Assembly (NCBI RefSeq): GCF_021458635.1
Contig: NZ_JAIRDQ010000009.1
Location: forward strand, 124,001 to 188,000
DNA: 64,000 bases
Reading direction: 5' to 3'
Source: Bradyrhizobium monzae
GTDB taxonomy: Bacteria > Pseudomonadota > Alphaproteobacteria > Rhizobiales > Xanthobacteraceae
This document shows, in pieces, positions 36,287-45,219 of the stretch (positions are counted from its first letter, which is position 1; every line of letters starts with the position of its first letter). The notes under the pieces are model-generated. The model ran no database searches, was not told the DNA's origin, and was given only the letters and a program-made list of their open reading frames with translations. The translations under genes were made by a program, and so were the position numbers.

Positions 36287-36396
36287 GGGTGGGCTCTAGC
36301 ACGTTCGCTGGAGGGCCAGAAGCCACCACGCGCATAGCCGTCATCACCCGCCCATAAGCGCTTTGGAGCGGGTGATTCATGTTCCAAAGGCGGTTT

Positions 36397-36476
36397 CGTA
36401 GGGTGGGCAAAGGCGCTCTTGCGCCGTGCCCACCATTGTCGAGTGGTGGGCACGCTTGCGCTTTGCCCACCCTACG
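36397..36476. repeat. intergenic palindromic repeat, family C (double hairpin)
   Basis: 80 bp. The outer arms CGTAGGGTGGGCAAAGGCG and CGCTTTGCCCACCCTACG pair with one bulge; the inner arms GTGCCCACCA and TGGTGGGCAC pair perfectly around an 8-nt loop. It lies 21 bases after the typA stop codon (minus strand), so typA mRNA probably ends in it. Confidence 0.85.
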
Positions 36477-36497
36477 GCAGTACGGAATGCGGTCGCC

Positions 36498-38324
36498 TTA
36501 CGCCACCGCTTCCTTGGACTTTTCCGCGCGCTTGCGCTCGTTCGGGTCGAGATGCTTCTTGCGCAGGCGGATCGACTTCGGGGTGACCTCGACGAGCTCG
36601 TCGTCCTCGATATAGGCGAGCGCCTTTTCAAGGGTCATGCGGATCGGCGGGGTCAGGCGCACGGCTTCGTCCTTCGACGTCGTGCGGATGTTGGTGAGCT
36701 GCTTGCCCTTGAGCACGTTGATCTCGAGATCGTTGTCGCGGGTGTGCTCGCCGACGATCATGCCCTTGTAGACCTTCCAGCCCGGCTCGATCATCATCGG
36801 GCCGCGGTCTTCCAGCTTGAACATGGCGTAAGCCACCGCTTCGCCCTGGTCGTTGGAGATCAACACGCCGTTGCGGCGGCCCTGGATCTCGCCCTTGTAG
36901 GGCGCGTAGCCGTGGAACAGGCGGTTCATGATCGCGGTGCCGCGGGTGTCGGTGAGCAGTTCGCCCTGGTAGCCGATCAGGCCGCGGGTCGGCGAGTAGA
37001 ACACCAGGCGCTGACGGTTGCCGCCTGAGGGCTTCATCTCGATCAGTTCGGACTTGCGCTCGCTCATCTTCTGCACGACGACGCCGGAATGCTCCTCGTC
37101 GACGTCGATCACGACTTCCTCGATCGGCTCCATGGTGGCGCCGGTCGCTTCGTCCTTCTGGTAGACGACGCGCGGGCGCGACACCGAGAGCTCAAAGCCC
37201 TCGCGTCGCATGGTCTCGATCAGGATCGCGAGCTGCAATTCGCCGCGGCCCGACACTTCCATCGCGTCCTTGTCGGCGGCTTCGACGACGCGCAACGCCA
37301 CGTTGCCTTCGGCTTCGCGCAAGAGGCGGTCGCGGATCATGCGGCTCGTCACCTTGTCGCCTTCAGTACCGGCGAGCGGGGAGTTGTTGACGATGAACGA
37401 CATCGACACGGTCGGCGGATCGATCGGCTGCGCCGGCAGCGGCACCTCGACGGTCGGGTCGCAGAAGGTGTCGGCGACAGTGCCCTTGGTCAGGCCGGCA
37501 ATGGCGACGATGTCGCCGGCTTCAGCTTCATCGAGCGGCGTGCGCTCGAGACCGCGGAATGCCAGGATCTTGGTGATGCGCCCGGTCTCGACCAGCTTGC
37601 CGTCGGCATGCAGCACCTTGACCTGCTGGTTCGGCTTGAGCACGCCGGACGAGATGCGGCCGGTGATGATGCGACCGAGATAGGGGTTGGCCTCGAGGAT
37701 GGTGCCGATCATCTTGAACGGACCTTCCTCGACCGTCGGCGGTGCGACGTGGCGCAGGATCAGATCGAACAGCGGCTCCATGCCCCTGTCCTGCGGACCC
37801 TCGGGGCTCTCGGCCATCCAGCCCTGCTTGGCCGACCCGTACAGGATCGGGAAGTCGAGCTGCTCTTCGCTGGCGTCGAGCGCCGCGAACAGGTCGAACA
37901 CCTCGTTGATGACTTCGGTCGGGCGCGCGTCGGGACGGTCGACCTTGTTGATGACGACGATCGGCTTGAGGCCGACCTTGAGCGCCTTGGAGACCACGAA
38001 TTTGGTCTGCGGCAGCGGGCCTTCGGCGGCGTCGACCAGCACCAGCGCGCCGTCCACCATGTTCAGGATGCGCTCGACCTCACCGCCGAAATCGGCGTGG
38101 CCGGGGGTGTCGACGATGTTGACGCGGGTGTCCTTCCACTGCACCGAGGCCGCCTTGGCCAGAATGGTGATGCCGCGCTCGCGCTCCAGATCGTTGGAGT
38201 CCATGGCGCGATCCGTCACCTTCTGGTTCTCGCGGAACGTGCCGGATTGCTGGAGGAGTTTGTCGACGAGGGTCGTCTTGCCGTGGTCGACGTGAGCGAT
38301 GATGGCGACGTTACGAAGATTCAT
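36498..38324 (-). CDS. typA: ribosome-associated GTPase TypA/BipA
   Basis: Translational GTPase that helps ribosome assembly and stress adaptation. 608 residues. G1 is IAHVDHGKTTLVDKLL, G3 is VDTPGHADFGGEVER and G4 is VINKVDRPDARP. EF-G-like domains III and V follow, and the BipA-specific C-terminal region has SNDQGEAVAYAMFKLEDRG and MIVGEHTRDNDLEINV. Start MNLRNVAIIAHVDHGK is typical. The approximately 290-base region upstream (38325-38614) holds no ORF or clear hairpin and should contain the promoter. Confidence 0.97.
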   Translation of the reverse strand: MNLRNVAIIAHVDHGKTTLVDKLLQQSGTFRENQKVTDRAMDSNDLERERGITILAKAASVQWKDTRVNIVDTPGHADFGGEVERILNMVDGALVLVDAAEGPLPQTKFVVSKALKVGLKPIVVINKVDRPDARPTEVINEVFDLFAALDASEEQLDFPILYGSAKQGWMAESPEGPQDRGMEPLFDLILRHVAPPTVEEGPFKMIGTILEANPYLGRIITGRISSGVLKPNQQVKVLHADGKLVETGRITKILAFRGLERTPLDEAEAGDIVAIAGLTKGTVADTFCDPTVEVPLPAQPIDPPTVSMSFIVNNSPLAGTEGDKVTSRMIRDRLLREAEGNVALRVVEAADKDAMEVSGRGELQLAILIETMRREGFELSVSRPRVVYQKDEATGATMEPIEEVVIDVDEEHSGVVVQKMSERKSELIEMKPSGGNRQRLVFYSPTRGLIGYQGELLTDTRGTAIMNRLFHGYAPYKGEIQGRRNGVLISNDQGEAVAYAMFKLEDRGPMMIEPGWKVYKGMIVGEHTRDNDLEINVLKGKQLTNIRTTSKDEAVRLTPPIRMTLEKALAYIEDDELVEVTPKSIRLRKKHLDPNERKRAEKSKEAVA

Positions 38325-38614
38325 GAGTGAGCTTCTTTGCGGTCGGACAATGGGTTAAGCGCGATCTCGCCGGTCAAGCCGGGACCTCGTCACGGATAAC
38401 GCTGGAAACGTGGAAAACGGGGCCTGCTACGCCCAAAAAGGAAACCCGGCCATATCGACCGGGAGCCCTACGCGTTTGCGGCGCAATATAGGGAAAAAAC
38501 GCCAAAAAACAATGCGTTCTTTCGGGGTTGGTTGACTGAATTTTGTCCGGGAATCCCCGGAGCTTAAGCGATCCCGGGCCAAACCGGCCCTTTATTCGCG
38601 GGATGGCGCCCCAA

Positions 38615-39391
38615 CTAGCCCTGTGCCGGGCTGCGATCCGCCTCCTCGGTCGGATAGACCCCGCGCAGCACCTCCTCGAAATGCATCTTGACGGCGTCGT
38701 TGCAGAGGCAGGCGCGCAGGCGAAGACCGTCATGGTTGCGCACCAGGATCGAGCCGCGCCTTGTGTCGAGCACACCTTCGGCCTTGAACGATTGCAGCAC
38801 GCGGCTGGCATAGCTGCGCCCCACCCCCAGCAATGTGGCGAGCTGCTCATGCGTGAGCGGCACGCTGCTCTCGTCGCCGGTACGTTCCATCGCCGCGATG
38901 ATCCACTTGGCCGTGCGTTGCTCGATCGAGTGAATGGCGTTGCAGGCGGTCGACTGGAAAATCTGCGCCAGCATGCAGTCGGCGTAGCGGGCGAAGATGT
39001 TGCGCAGCGACGGCGACCGGAGCTTCGCCGCCTCCAGCTTGGCGACATTGATGCGCGCAAATGGCCCGCCGAATTTCACGCAGATGCGGGTATAGGCCGG
39101 CAGAAACCCCTCGCTGACGATGCCGCCTACGGCCCCTTCGCGGCCGACCAGAATGGTCTCGACATCACGGCCGTCCTCGTTCGGGACGAGAAACGTCGCC
39201 AGCGACGGGCCGCAGGGAAAGTGCACGACCTGGACATCGTCGCCGGGGCTGTAAAGCAGATGGTTCGGGCCGACGTCGTCAACGGTGACGTGTGGCGCGA
39301 GCAGCGCATAGTCGGCCGCATTCAAGCGCCGCAACAGATTGTTGGCGGGACGGCTCTCGATCTCATTCGCCTTGCTGATACGCGCATCCAT
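38615..39391 (-). CDS. Crp/Fnr family transcriptional regulator
   Basis: 258 residues. The N-terminal cyclic-nucleotide-binding-like beta-roll (LLYSPGDDVQVVHFPCGPSLATFLVP, ILVGREGAVGG) is degenerate: it lacks the PRAARSA-type phosphate loop, so cAMP binding is doubtful. The C-terminal winged helix has HEQLATLLGVGRSYASRVLQSFKAEGVLDTRRGSILVRN. Four or more Cys are present (CLCND near the end), but no Fnr-type N-terminal cluster is visible. It is divergent from a single-domain response regulator with 159 bases between starts, so the two may be co-regulated. Confidence 0.88.
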   Translation of the reverse strand: MDARISKANEIESRPANNLLRRLNAADYALLAPHVTVDDVGPNHLLYSPGDDVQVVHFPCGPSLATFLVPNEDGRDVETILVGREGAVGGIVSEGFLPAYTRICVKFGGPFARINVAKLEAAKLRSPSLRNIFARYADCMLAQIFQSTACNAIHSIEQRTAKWIIAAMERTGDESSVPLTHEQLATLLGVGRSYASRVLQSFKAEGVLDTRRGSILVRNHDGLRLRACLCNDAVKMHFEEVLRGVYPTEEADRSPAQG

Positions 39392-39550
39392 CGTGAACTC
39401 CCCCTCCTCTCCACATTAGCGAGTTCCGTCCACGGCTTGTGTGCACATGTGGACAGACGTCAAAACTGTTCTGTGGTGAGTTTCGTTCCGGGAACCCTCC
39501 GATGCGCTGGGCGCAGGCGTCGGTATGAGGCCGTCCAGATCGGTAAAAAC

Positions 39551-39961
39551 ATGCAGCCCTCGATAGCAACCAGGACCATGATACCTGCTTCCCCGGACGG
39601 CCCGGCTGAAATCCCTGCCGATGTTCTGATCGTCGAGGACGATCCGATCATCGCCATCGATTTCGAGGATCGCCTGCTCGGCTTTGGCGTCACGAGCGTG
39701 CGCACTGTGGGCTCGGTGGCGCAGGCGCTGCTGGCGATCGCGGCACGCGCGCCCGACTTCGCGCTGCTCGATGTCGAGCTGATCCGCGAAAAGAGCTTTG
39801 CGATCGCCGAGCGGCTCGCAGCCCTGGAAATTCCCTTTGTCTTCGTCACCGGCTACGGCGCGGAGACCTGCATCCCCGCGCAATTTGCTGCACGTCCGCG
39901 GCTGCAAAAGCCGTGCTCCAGCGATGCGCTGGAGGCGGCGTTGCAGGCGCGCGACGCATGA
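39551..39961 (+). CDS. single-domain response regulator (receiver only)
   Basis: 136 residues. After a 22-residue leader, the receiver domain begins DVLIVEDDPIIAIDFEDRL (acidic pair). The phospho-acceptor Asp is in FALLDVELI, the Thr in FVFVTGYGAE and the Lys in RLQKPC. No output domain is present, so it may relay phosphate or act by binding. No kinase is adjacent; the hybrid kinase at 59770 is the only one in the window. The stop codon is 14 bases from the convergent phoD-like gene. An ATG ten codons downstream is an alternative start. Confidence 0.87.
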   Translation: MQPSIATRTMIPASPDGPAEIPADVLIVEDDPIIAIDFEDRLLGFGVTSVRTVGSVAQALLAIAARAPDFALLDVELIREKSFAIAERLAALEIPFVFVTGYGAETCIPAQFAARPRLQKPCSSDALEAALQARDA

Positions 39962-39974
39962 CGGCGCGGTAGCC

Positions 39975-41522
39975 TCAGGCGAATGTCGGATCGAGCGTGG
40001 TCGACCACAGTGCGACGTCGGCGCGGTCGCGCAACGTCACGATCATCTGGCCCGAGGCGCCATCGATCTTGACGTGCCCGAAGAACTGCATGCCGGCGGA
40101 CGGCGGCAAATTCTGCTTGTCGAGGCCGGGCGCCTTGATGAAGCGCACCTCGGGGCCGAACGTGTTGTCGAGCTCGTTCGGACCGAACGTGCCGGCGTGC
40201 AGCGGACCGGAGACGAATTCCCAGAACGGCTCGAAATCCTGAAATTGCGCCTTGTTCGGATCGTAATAATGCGCGGCGGCGTAGTGCACGTCGGCGGTCA
40301 ACCACACCGTATTTTTGATCGGTGCCATCTTGATGAAGCGCAGGATGTCGGCGATCTCGAGCTCGCGTCCGCGCGCCGGGCCGTCGCCTTGCGCGAACGC
40401 TTCCGAACCCTTCTTGTTGGTGGCATCGTCGTAGACGATCAGGCTGAGCGGCATGTCGGAGGCAATCACCTTCCATGTCGCGCGCGAGTTGAGCAGGCCG
40501 CGCTTCAGCCAGGCCATCTGCTCGGGCCCGAGGAAAAAGCTGGCCGGGCCGTAGTCCGTCTCGAGGTTGGCGCCGTTCGGGCCGCGATAGCTGCGCTCGT
40601 CGAGCATGAACACGTCGAGATGCGGGCCGTAGGAGATCTTGCGATAAACCCGGCCCGGCTCGACGATGCTCTCGCGCATCGGATACATTTCGTGGAAGGC
40701 GCGACCCGCGCGCGCGGCGAGCAGCGAGATGTCCCGCACCTTGTAGGCCGCCGGCAACTCCTTCGACAGCGACCAGTTGTTGGTCACCTCGTGATCGTCC
40801 CACTGCACGAAGATCGGCACCTCCGCGTTGAAAGCGCGGACATTGTCGTCGGTGAAATTGTATTTGTGCGCGGCGCGGTATTCGTCGAGCGTCTCGGCGA
40901 CCTTGGCCTTCTCGGGGATGGTGACGTTCTTCCAGATCTTGCCGTCGGCAAGCTTGACCTCGGAGGGGATCACGCCGTCGGCGTAGATGGTGTCGCCGGA
41001 ATGCAGCAGGAAATCCGGCCGGTGTTTTCGCATGGCTGCGAAGGTGACCATGCCGCCGTCATCGGGATTGATGCCCCAGCCCTGGCCGGCGACGTCGCCG
41101 CCCCAGACGAAGGAGACGTCGCGGCGGTCGGCCGGGGCGGTGCGGAAGCGGCCGACCACCGGCTCGCCCTCGACCGCGGTGTGGGAAAGATCGCGGAAAC
41201 GGACACGGTAGAAGATGTCCTGGCTCGCAGGAAGATTGTCCACCAGCATCTTCGCGGTGAAGTCGTTCTCGGGCAGGGCCGCGATCGGCGGCAGCGCGCG
41301 GGCGTCCTTGAAGGACTCCGTCGTTGCCACCTCGACCAGCATCTGCGCCGGCCGGTCGGTGCGCGCCCAGACCACGCCGCCGTCGACGGTGACGTCGCCG
41401 GACTGCACGCCATGGGTGACTGCAGGCCGGTCGGCCGCGCGCGACAGATGCGGCATCGCGATCGCGCCAAGCGCACCGGCGCTGGTGGTGAGGAAACGGC
41501 GGCGGGAGAATTTGATCTTCAT
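39975..41522 (-). CDS. Tat-exported PhoD-like alkaline phosphatase/phosphodiesterase
   Basis: 515 residues. The Tat signal is MKIKFSRRRFLTTSAGALGA. The PhoD N-terminal domain (VTHGVQSGDVTVDGGVVWARTDRP) is complete. The metallophosphoesterase core has HSGDTIYADG, QWDDHEVTNNWS and TADVHYAAAH, holding the Asp, Asn and His metal ligands. PhoD enzymes hydrolyse phosphomonoesters and diesters and use calcium and iron in characterised members; they are often phosphate-starvation induced, but no Pho box could be identified. It is convergent with the response regulator gene and probably monocistronic. Confidence 0.92.
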   Translation of the reverse strand: MKIKFSRRRFLTTSAGALGAIAMPHLSRAADRPAVTHGVQSGDVTVDGGVVWARTDRPAQMLVEVATTESFKDARALPPIAALPENDFTAKMLVDNLPASQDIFYRVRFRDLSHTAVEGEPVVGRFRTAPADRRDVSFVWGGDVAGQGWGINPDDGGMVTFAAMRKHRPDFLLHSGDTIYADGVIPSEVKLADGKIWKNVTIPEKAKVAETLDEYRAAHKYNFTDDNVRAFNAEVPIFVQWDDHEVTNNWSLSKELPAAYKVRDISLLAARAGRAFHEMYPMRESIVEPGRVYRKISYGPHLDVFMLDERSYRGPNGANLETDYGPASFFLGPEQMAWLKRGLLNSRATWKVIASDMPLSLIVYDDATNKKGSEAFAQGDGPARGRELEIADILRFIKMAPIKNTVWLTADVHYAAAHYYDPNKAQFQDFEPFWEFVSGPLHAGTFGPNELDNTFGPEVRFIKAPGLDKQNLPPSAGMQFFGHVKIDGASGQMIVTLRDRADVALWSTTLDPTFA

Positions 41523-41630
41523 GGCGATGCTCTCGATATCGAGCGGCGGGCCCGCCGAGGTGGCGGTCGCCAGGATGAAGTCCGACGCTATATTGAGACA
41601 ATGTGACGCGGCAATTACGCGCGCATGCGT

Positions 41631-43076
41631 TTATGCGTTGCCCGCGGCCCGGAATTGCGCGCCGGTGCGCTGCAGGTTCTGCGGCAGGCTGAACAGCACC
41701 GCCCTGCGGTCGGCAACCGCGGCGTGGAATTGGTCGAGTACGATGTTGAAGGCGGTTAGCGCGCCGTCCTCGATCGCGCCGTGATCGAAGCAGCGCAGCG
41801 TGTCGCGCAGGATATCGTCGGCCTCGGCCTGCATCTGGTCGAGATCTTCGGTGGTCTCGCTCTTGCGGGCGGCGGCGAGCATGTCGAGCAGGCGTTCGCG
41901 CAGATGGCTGTTGTTGTCGCGCTCGTCCTTTTTCAGATAGCCCGCGAACCATGCGCCGAGCGAGCCCGTGGCGGACAACGCCATCAGGGTCCACCAGATG
42001 TAATCGCTGTACTTGTCGAGGAAGGTTTTCTCCTCGCCGTCGACGAAGGCGGCCGCGCCTGGATGCACGGGGATCACCGCGTCCTTGTCTGTATCGGGCG
42101 TTTCGATCTTCGCAGCCTGCGGGAAATCGGTCAGCAATTGCTGGCGCACCGCGAAGAGCTGCCGGGTGAAGGCTGCGACCGTGGTTTCGGACAGGCCTTT
42201 GCGCGCCACGACGTGGTGCGAGAAGCTGATGGTCTTGACCTCGTCGTCGGGGCGATCGGGCGAACCGCCGTATGTGCCGGCAGGAATTTCAGACGCCTCG
42301 TAGACAGGATGGTTCTGTGCGATCGCGTCCGCCGAATCGATCGCGAGGAATGTCGGCGTGCCGCCATCCTTGGCGGAGGCGGCAATCGCGTCCGCCGTGA
42401 TCTTGCTGTTGACGGGACCGGCCGCGAGATAGACGTCGGCCTTCTGGGCCTTGATGGCTTCGGCGGCTTCATTCGCGGGGAATTGCACGATCTCGACCTT
42501 GGCGGGATCGACGCCGTATTGCTGCAGGATCACCTTGAGCAGATTGACGTTGGCCTGCGTCTTGCCGACCACGCCGACGCGATGGCCGGCGAGCTGCGCG
42601 ATCTTGGTGATCTTCGCGCCCTTCTTTTTGCCCTTGCCGGGCACGGACCACAGCACCACGACGTTCTTGCGCAGCGTGGCGACGGCTTGCGCGTTCTTGG
42701 GGACATCGAGATCGCCGCGCACGATGGCGAGATCGGCCTTGCCCTCGGCGAGCAGATCCGCGCTTGCCGTGGCGCCGTCGGTCTGGATCGGGCGCAGCCG
42801 CACGAAGCCTTTGCTCTGCGCAAAGGCTTGCGTCAGGGTCTGTACCACCTTGACGTCGTCGCTGTTGGCGGGGCCGACCGCGATCTTCAGCGTCACCGGT
42901 CGCATCGCGAAATAGTAGCTGCCGACGAGCGCACCGACGACGGCGAGCACCAGCGCCAGAGACACGAGCGCGGTCTTCCGCGCCGCGGATCGCGGCGAAG
43001 GCGGAGAGGGCGTTTCGGCCAGGTTCGAATCCCCGGTCATCGATCTCCCAAACAGGCGCTTCAGGCTCAGTTTCAT
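41631..43076 (-). CDS. membrane-anchored TAXI-family protein with C-terminal coiled tail
   Basis: 481 residues. The first transmembrane segment is at about 37-57 (LVSLALVLAVVGALVGSYYF). A TAXI-type solute-binding domain follows (LKIAVGPANSDDVKVVQTLTQAFAQ, DLLAEGKADLAIVRGD, LAGHRVGVVGKTQANVNLLKVILQQYG). A second transmembrane segment is near residue 350 (YIWWTLMALSATGSLGAWFAGYL), and a charged helical cytoplasmic tail with ETTEDLDQMQAEADDIL follows. A free periplasmic binding protein would lack these membrane segments. No TRAP permease (dctM or fused dctQM) is nearby, so transport is doubtful and a sensing role is possible. It is divergent from phhB. Confidence 0.85.
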   Translation of the reverse strand: MKLSLKRLFGRSMTGDSNLAETPSPPSPRSAARKTALVSLALVLAVVGALVGSYYFAMRPVTLKIAVGPANSDDVKVVQTLTQAFAQSKGFVRLRPIQTDGATASADLLAEGKADLAIVRGDLDVPKNAQAVATLRKNVVVLWSVPGKGKKKGAKITKIAQLAGHRVGVVGKTQANVNLLKVILQQYGVDPAKVEIVQFPANEAAEAIKAQKADVYLAAGPVNSKITADAIAASAKDGGTPTFLAIDSADAIAQNHPVYEASEIPAGTYGGSPDRPDDEVKTISFSHHVVARKGLSETTVAAFTRQLFAVRQQLLTDFPQAAKIETPDTDKDAVIPVHPGAAAFVDGEEKTFLDKYSDYIWWTLMALSATGSLGAWFAGYLKKDERDNNSHLRERLLDMLAAARKSETTEDLDQMQAEADDILRDTLRCFDHGAIEDGALTAFNIVLDQFHAAVADRRAVLFSLPQNLQRTGAQFRAAGNA

Positions 43077-43227
43077 CTTGGCCGGCGATTTACGCCCGCA
43101 ATTGTAGCAAATTTCTTGTCCGGCGGGGTTACATCTACGTCATGGTTAGCGGATCGGCCAAATCCCGTATGAACCCCGGACGGAGGCACGGTGTTAGGGT
43201 AAAGTTCCCCTGAAAACGGAGGTCATC

Positions 43228-43530
43228 ATGGCAGAACGGCTATCGGCGGACGCACGCAAGCAGGCGCTGGGCGGGATCCCGGGCTGGGCTGAGGTCCAGG
43301 ACGGCAAAGGGATCGGGAAGACCTTTGTCTTCAAGGATTTCAACGAGGCCTTCGGCTTCATGACCCGCGCGGCGCTGGTCGCCGAGAAGATGGATCACCA
43401 CCCCGAATGGCGCAATGTCTACAAGACGGTCGAGGTGGTGCTGTCGACCCACGACGCCGGAGGCGTCACCAAGCTCGACATCGCGCTCGCCACGGCGATG
43501 AACGCCATCGCCAAGCTGACGCAGGGCTGA
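43228..43530 (+). CDS. phhB: pterin-4a-carbinolamine dehydratase
   Basis: 100 residues. The family signature is EKMDHHPEWRNVYKTVEVVLSTHD, with the catalytic His pair HHP and further His and Asp (GGVTKLDIALA). It recycles the pterin cofactor of phenylalanine hydroxylase, or moonlights as a small regulator of transcription. No phhA gene is nearby. AGGTCATC precedes the ATG, with GGAGG two bases before that block. It is divergent from the TAXI gene at 41631 and could share a transcript with the DUF1232 gene. Confidence 0.93.
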   Translation: MAERLSADARKQALGGIPGWAEVQDGKGIGKTFVFKDFNEAFGFMTRAALVAEKMDHHPEWRNVYKTVEVVLSTHDAGGVTKLDIALATAMNAIAKLTQG

Positions 43531-43620
43531 CATCTTGAAGGGGCGAGCTGCGTCCCCATGTTGTGATCGACATTGGATGCGGCCATCGGCCGCGCCTGGC
43601 TGAACTGGAGTTTGTCGAAC

Positions 43621-44001
43621 ATGGCTGCCGAACACAGCGTCGGCTTCGAGCCGGCCGATCGGCTCGCGGAAGATCGTGAAAGCGTGCGCCGCCGCTTCTG
43701 GCGCAAGCTGAAGCGCGTCGTCGCGCATCTGCCGTTCGCCGAAGATCTGCTCGCCGCCTATTACTGCGCGTTCGACCGGCAGACGCCGCGCCATGTCCAG
43801 GCGTCGCTGCTTGGCGCGATCGCCTATTTCATCCTGCCGTTCGACTTCATTCCCGACGTGATGCCGGTCCTCGGCTTCACTGATGACGCCGCCGTGCTCG
43901 CGACCGCCATTCGCATGGTCGCCAGCCACATCACGTCGGAGCACCGCGACGCGGCGCGCGCTGCGCTGAAGCGGGGTGTCGATGAGGCTGCGGTGGAATA
44001 G
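43621..44001 (+). CDS. DUF1232 (YkvA-like) protein
   Basis: 126 residues. The family core is TPRHVQASLLGAIAYFILPFDFIPDVMPVLGFTDDAAVLATAI, in which the FDFIPD motif is diagnostic. The hydrophobic stretch may sit in or on the membrane. The ATG at 43621 is chosen because a longer frame starting at 43573 with TTG adds nothing family-like. The role of the family is unknown. It is 90 bases downstream of phhB on the same strand. Confidence 0.85.
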   Translation: MAAEHSVGFEPADRLAEDRESVRRRFWRKLKRVVAHLPFAEDLLAAYYCAFDRQTPRHVQASLLGAIAYFILPFDFIPDVMPVLGFTDDAAVLATAIRMVASHITSEHRDAARAALKRGVDEAAVE

Positions 44002-44046
44002 ACTCTTGATGTCGTCATGGCTTTCGCCAGGACGACTTTGAGTCAG

Positions 44047-45201
44047 CTACTTCTTGTCCGCCCGCGCCTTCCCCGCATCCCACGCCTGGAATTGCTTGAA
44101 CAGCGTTTCCCTGTCTGCGTCGGACACCTTTGCGGCCGCGGGGCTCTGCTTCAGGAAGGCCTCGAAGCGCTGCTGTGTCACCGGTTCGACGCCGTGCCGG
44201 TCGAGCCATTGCTGTGCCACCGGCAACCTGTTCCAGCCGGACAGAGGCGCTGCGAGCGAAACCTCCTTCCATTTGGGATGGAACGGTGGGTTCTGAAGCG
44301 CGGGGAATTTGGTGAAGAACGCGTCCACGAAGAGCGCGAGCTTGCGATAGCGCTCGGTGTTGGGTGCCCAATTGTAGGCCGCGAGCACAGCCGGCACTGC
44401 GATGGTGTCCACGCTCTCGCCGTCCTTGATCAGGTTGGGGTAGTCCTTGGCGGTCAGCGTCGCCGGCAGATAGTCGTTCTGGAGCGGCTTTGCATAGTCG
44501 ACCTTCGCAAGGTGAAAGCGGCCGTCATTGCCGAACGTCGAGACCGACTTGTACGGCTTGCCGCCAACCACGATCACGGCATCGATCTCGCCGGCTTTCA
44601 GCTTCTCCATCGCGATGCGCTGCTCGACATAGACGAACTTGGCCTTGATTCCGAGCCGCTCGAACACGGTGAGCGCGGTGACGAAGGTGCCGCCGTTCGG
44701 CAGGTCGACGCTCACCGTCTTGCCTTCGAGGTCTTTCAGCGTCGCGACCGATTTCGGCGCGATCACCTGCATCTCCTCGTTGTAGAGTTTCGTCACATAG
44801 GTGAACTGCCGCTTGATGTCTTTCGCAAAGCCTTTGCGTTCGAGATAGTCGAGCGTATCGGCGCGCACGATGCCGAGATCGACGCCCTGCAAAAACAGGA
44901 TGTCGGCGACGCTCTGCACCGAGCCGCGGCCGACGATCGGCAGCACGCGGATCTTGTTGCCGTCGTCGAGCACGGAGGCGAGGTCGGCGCCGAACTGCAC
45001 ATAAGTGCCGCCGATCGTGCCGGTGATCAGCGTGACGGTGTTGGCGTTCAGCGCCTGCTTGGTCGAGCTCAAGCCGAACTGGAAGATGGCCTTCAGGCTG
45101 TCCGAGACTTTTGCCGGATCATATTCGGTCTGCTCGGCGCGTGCGGTGAAGGCACAGATGGTCATGATGGCGGCAAGCGCCATTCTCAAAGCGTTACGCA
45201 T
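44047..45201 (-). CDS. TAXI-family solute-binding protein (secreted)
   Basis: 384 residues. A clear signal peptide (MRNALRMALAAIMTICAFTARAEQ) is followed by a TAXI domain: ALNANTVTLITGTIGGTYVQFGADLASVL, VDLGIVRADTLDYLE, TVSVDLPNGGTFVTALTVFERLG and MEKLKAGEIDAVIVVGGKPY. It is more typical than the paralogue at 41631 because it is fully periplasmic. It lacks an adjacent TRAP permease. The gene lies 18 bases after the Sel1-like gene, so the two form an operon, which suggests joint work at the membrane. Confidence 0.88.
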   Translation of the reverse strand: MRNALRMALAAIMTICAFTARAEQTEYDPAKVSDSLKAIFQFGLSSTKQALNANTVTLITGTIGGTYVQFGADLASVLDDGNKIRVLPIVGRGSVQSVADILFLQGVDLGIVRADTLDYLERKGFAKDIKRQFTYVTKLYNEEMQVIAPKSVATLKDLEGKTVSVDLPNGGTFVTALTVFERLGIKAKFVYVEQRIAMEKLKAGEIDAVIVVGGKPYKSVSTFGNDGRFHLAKVDYAKPLQNDYLPATLTAKDYPNLIKDGESVDTIAVPAVLAAYNWAPNTERYRKLALFVDAFFTKFPALQNPPFHPKWKEVSLAAPLSGWNRLPVAQQWLDRHGVEPVTQQRFEAFLKQSPAAAKVSDADRETLFKQFQAWDAGKARADKK

Positions 45202-45219
45202 GATGTCCCCTGAAGCGTT

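Noticed and set aside
37089..38330. 413-codon plus-strand ORF
   Set aside because: Antisense to typA, which has complete GTPase motifs.
39798..41606. 602-codon plus-strand ORF
   Set aside because: It overlaps the end of the response regulator gene and runs antisense through the PhoD gene; no motif.
41781..43172. 463-codon plus-strand ORF
   Set aside because: Antisense to the membrane-anchored TAXI gene; the composition is that of a mirror frame.
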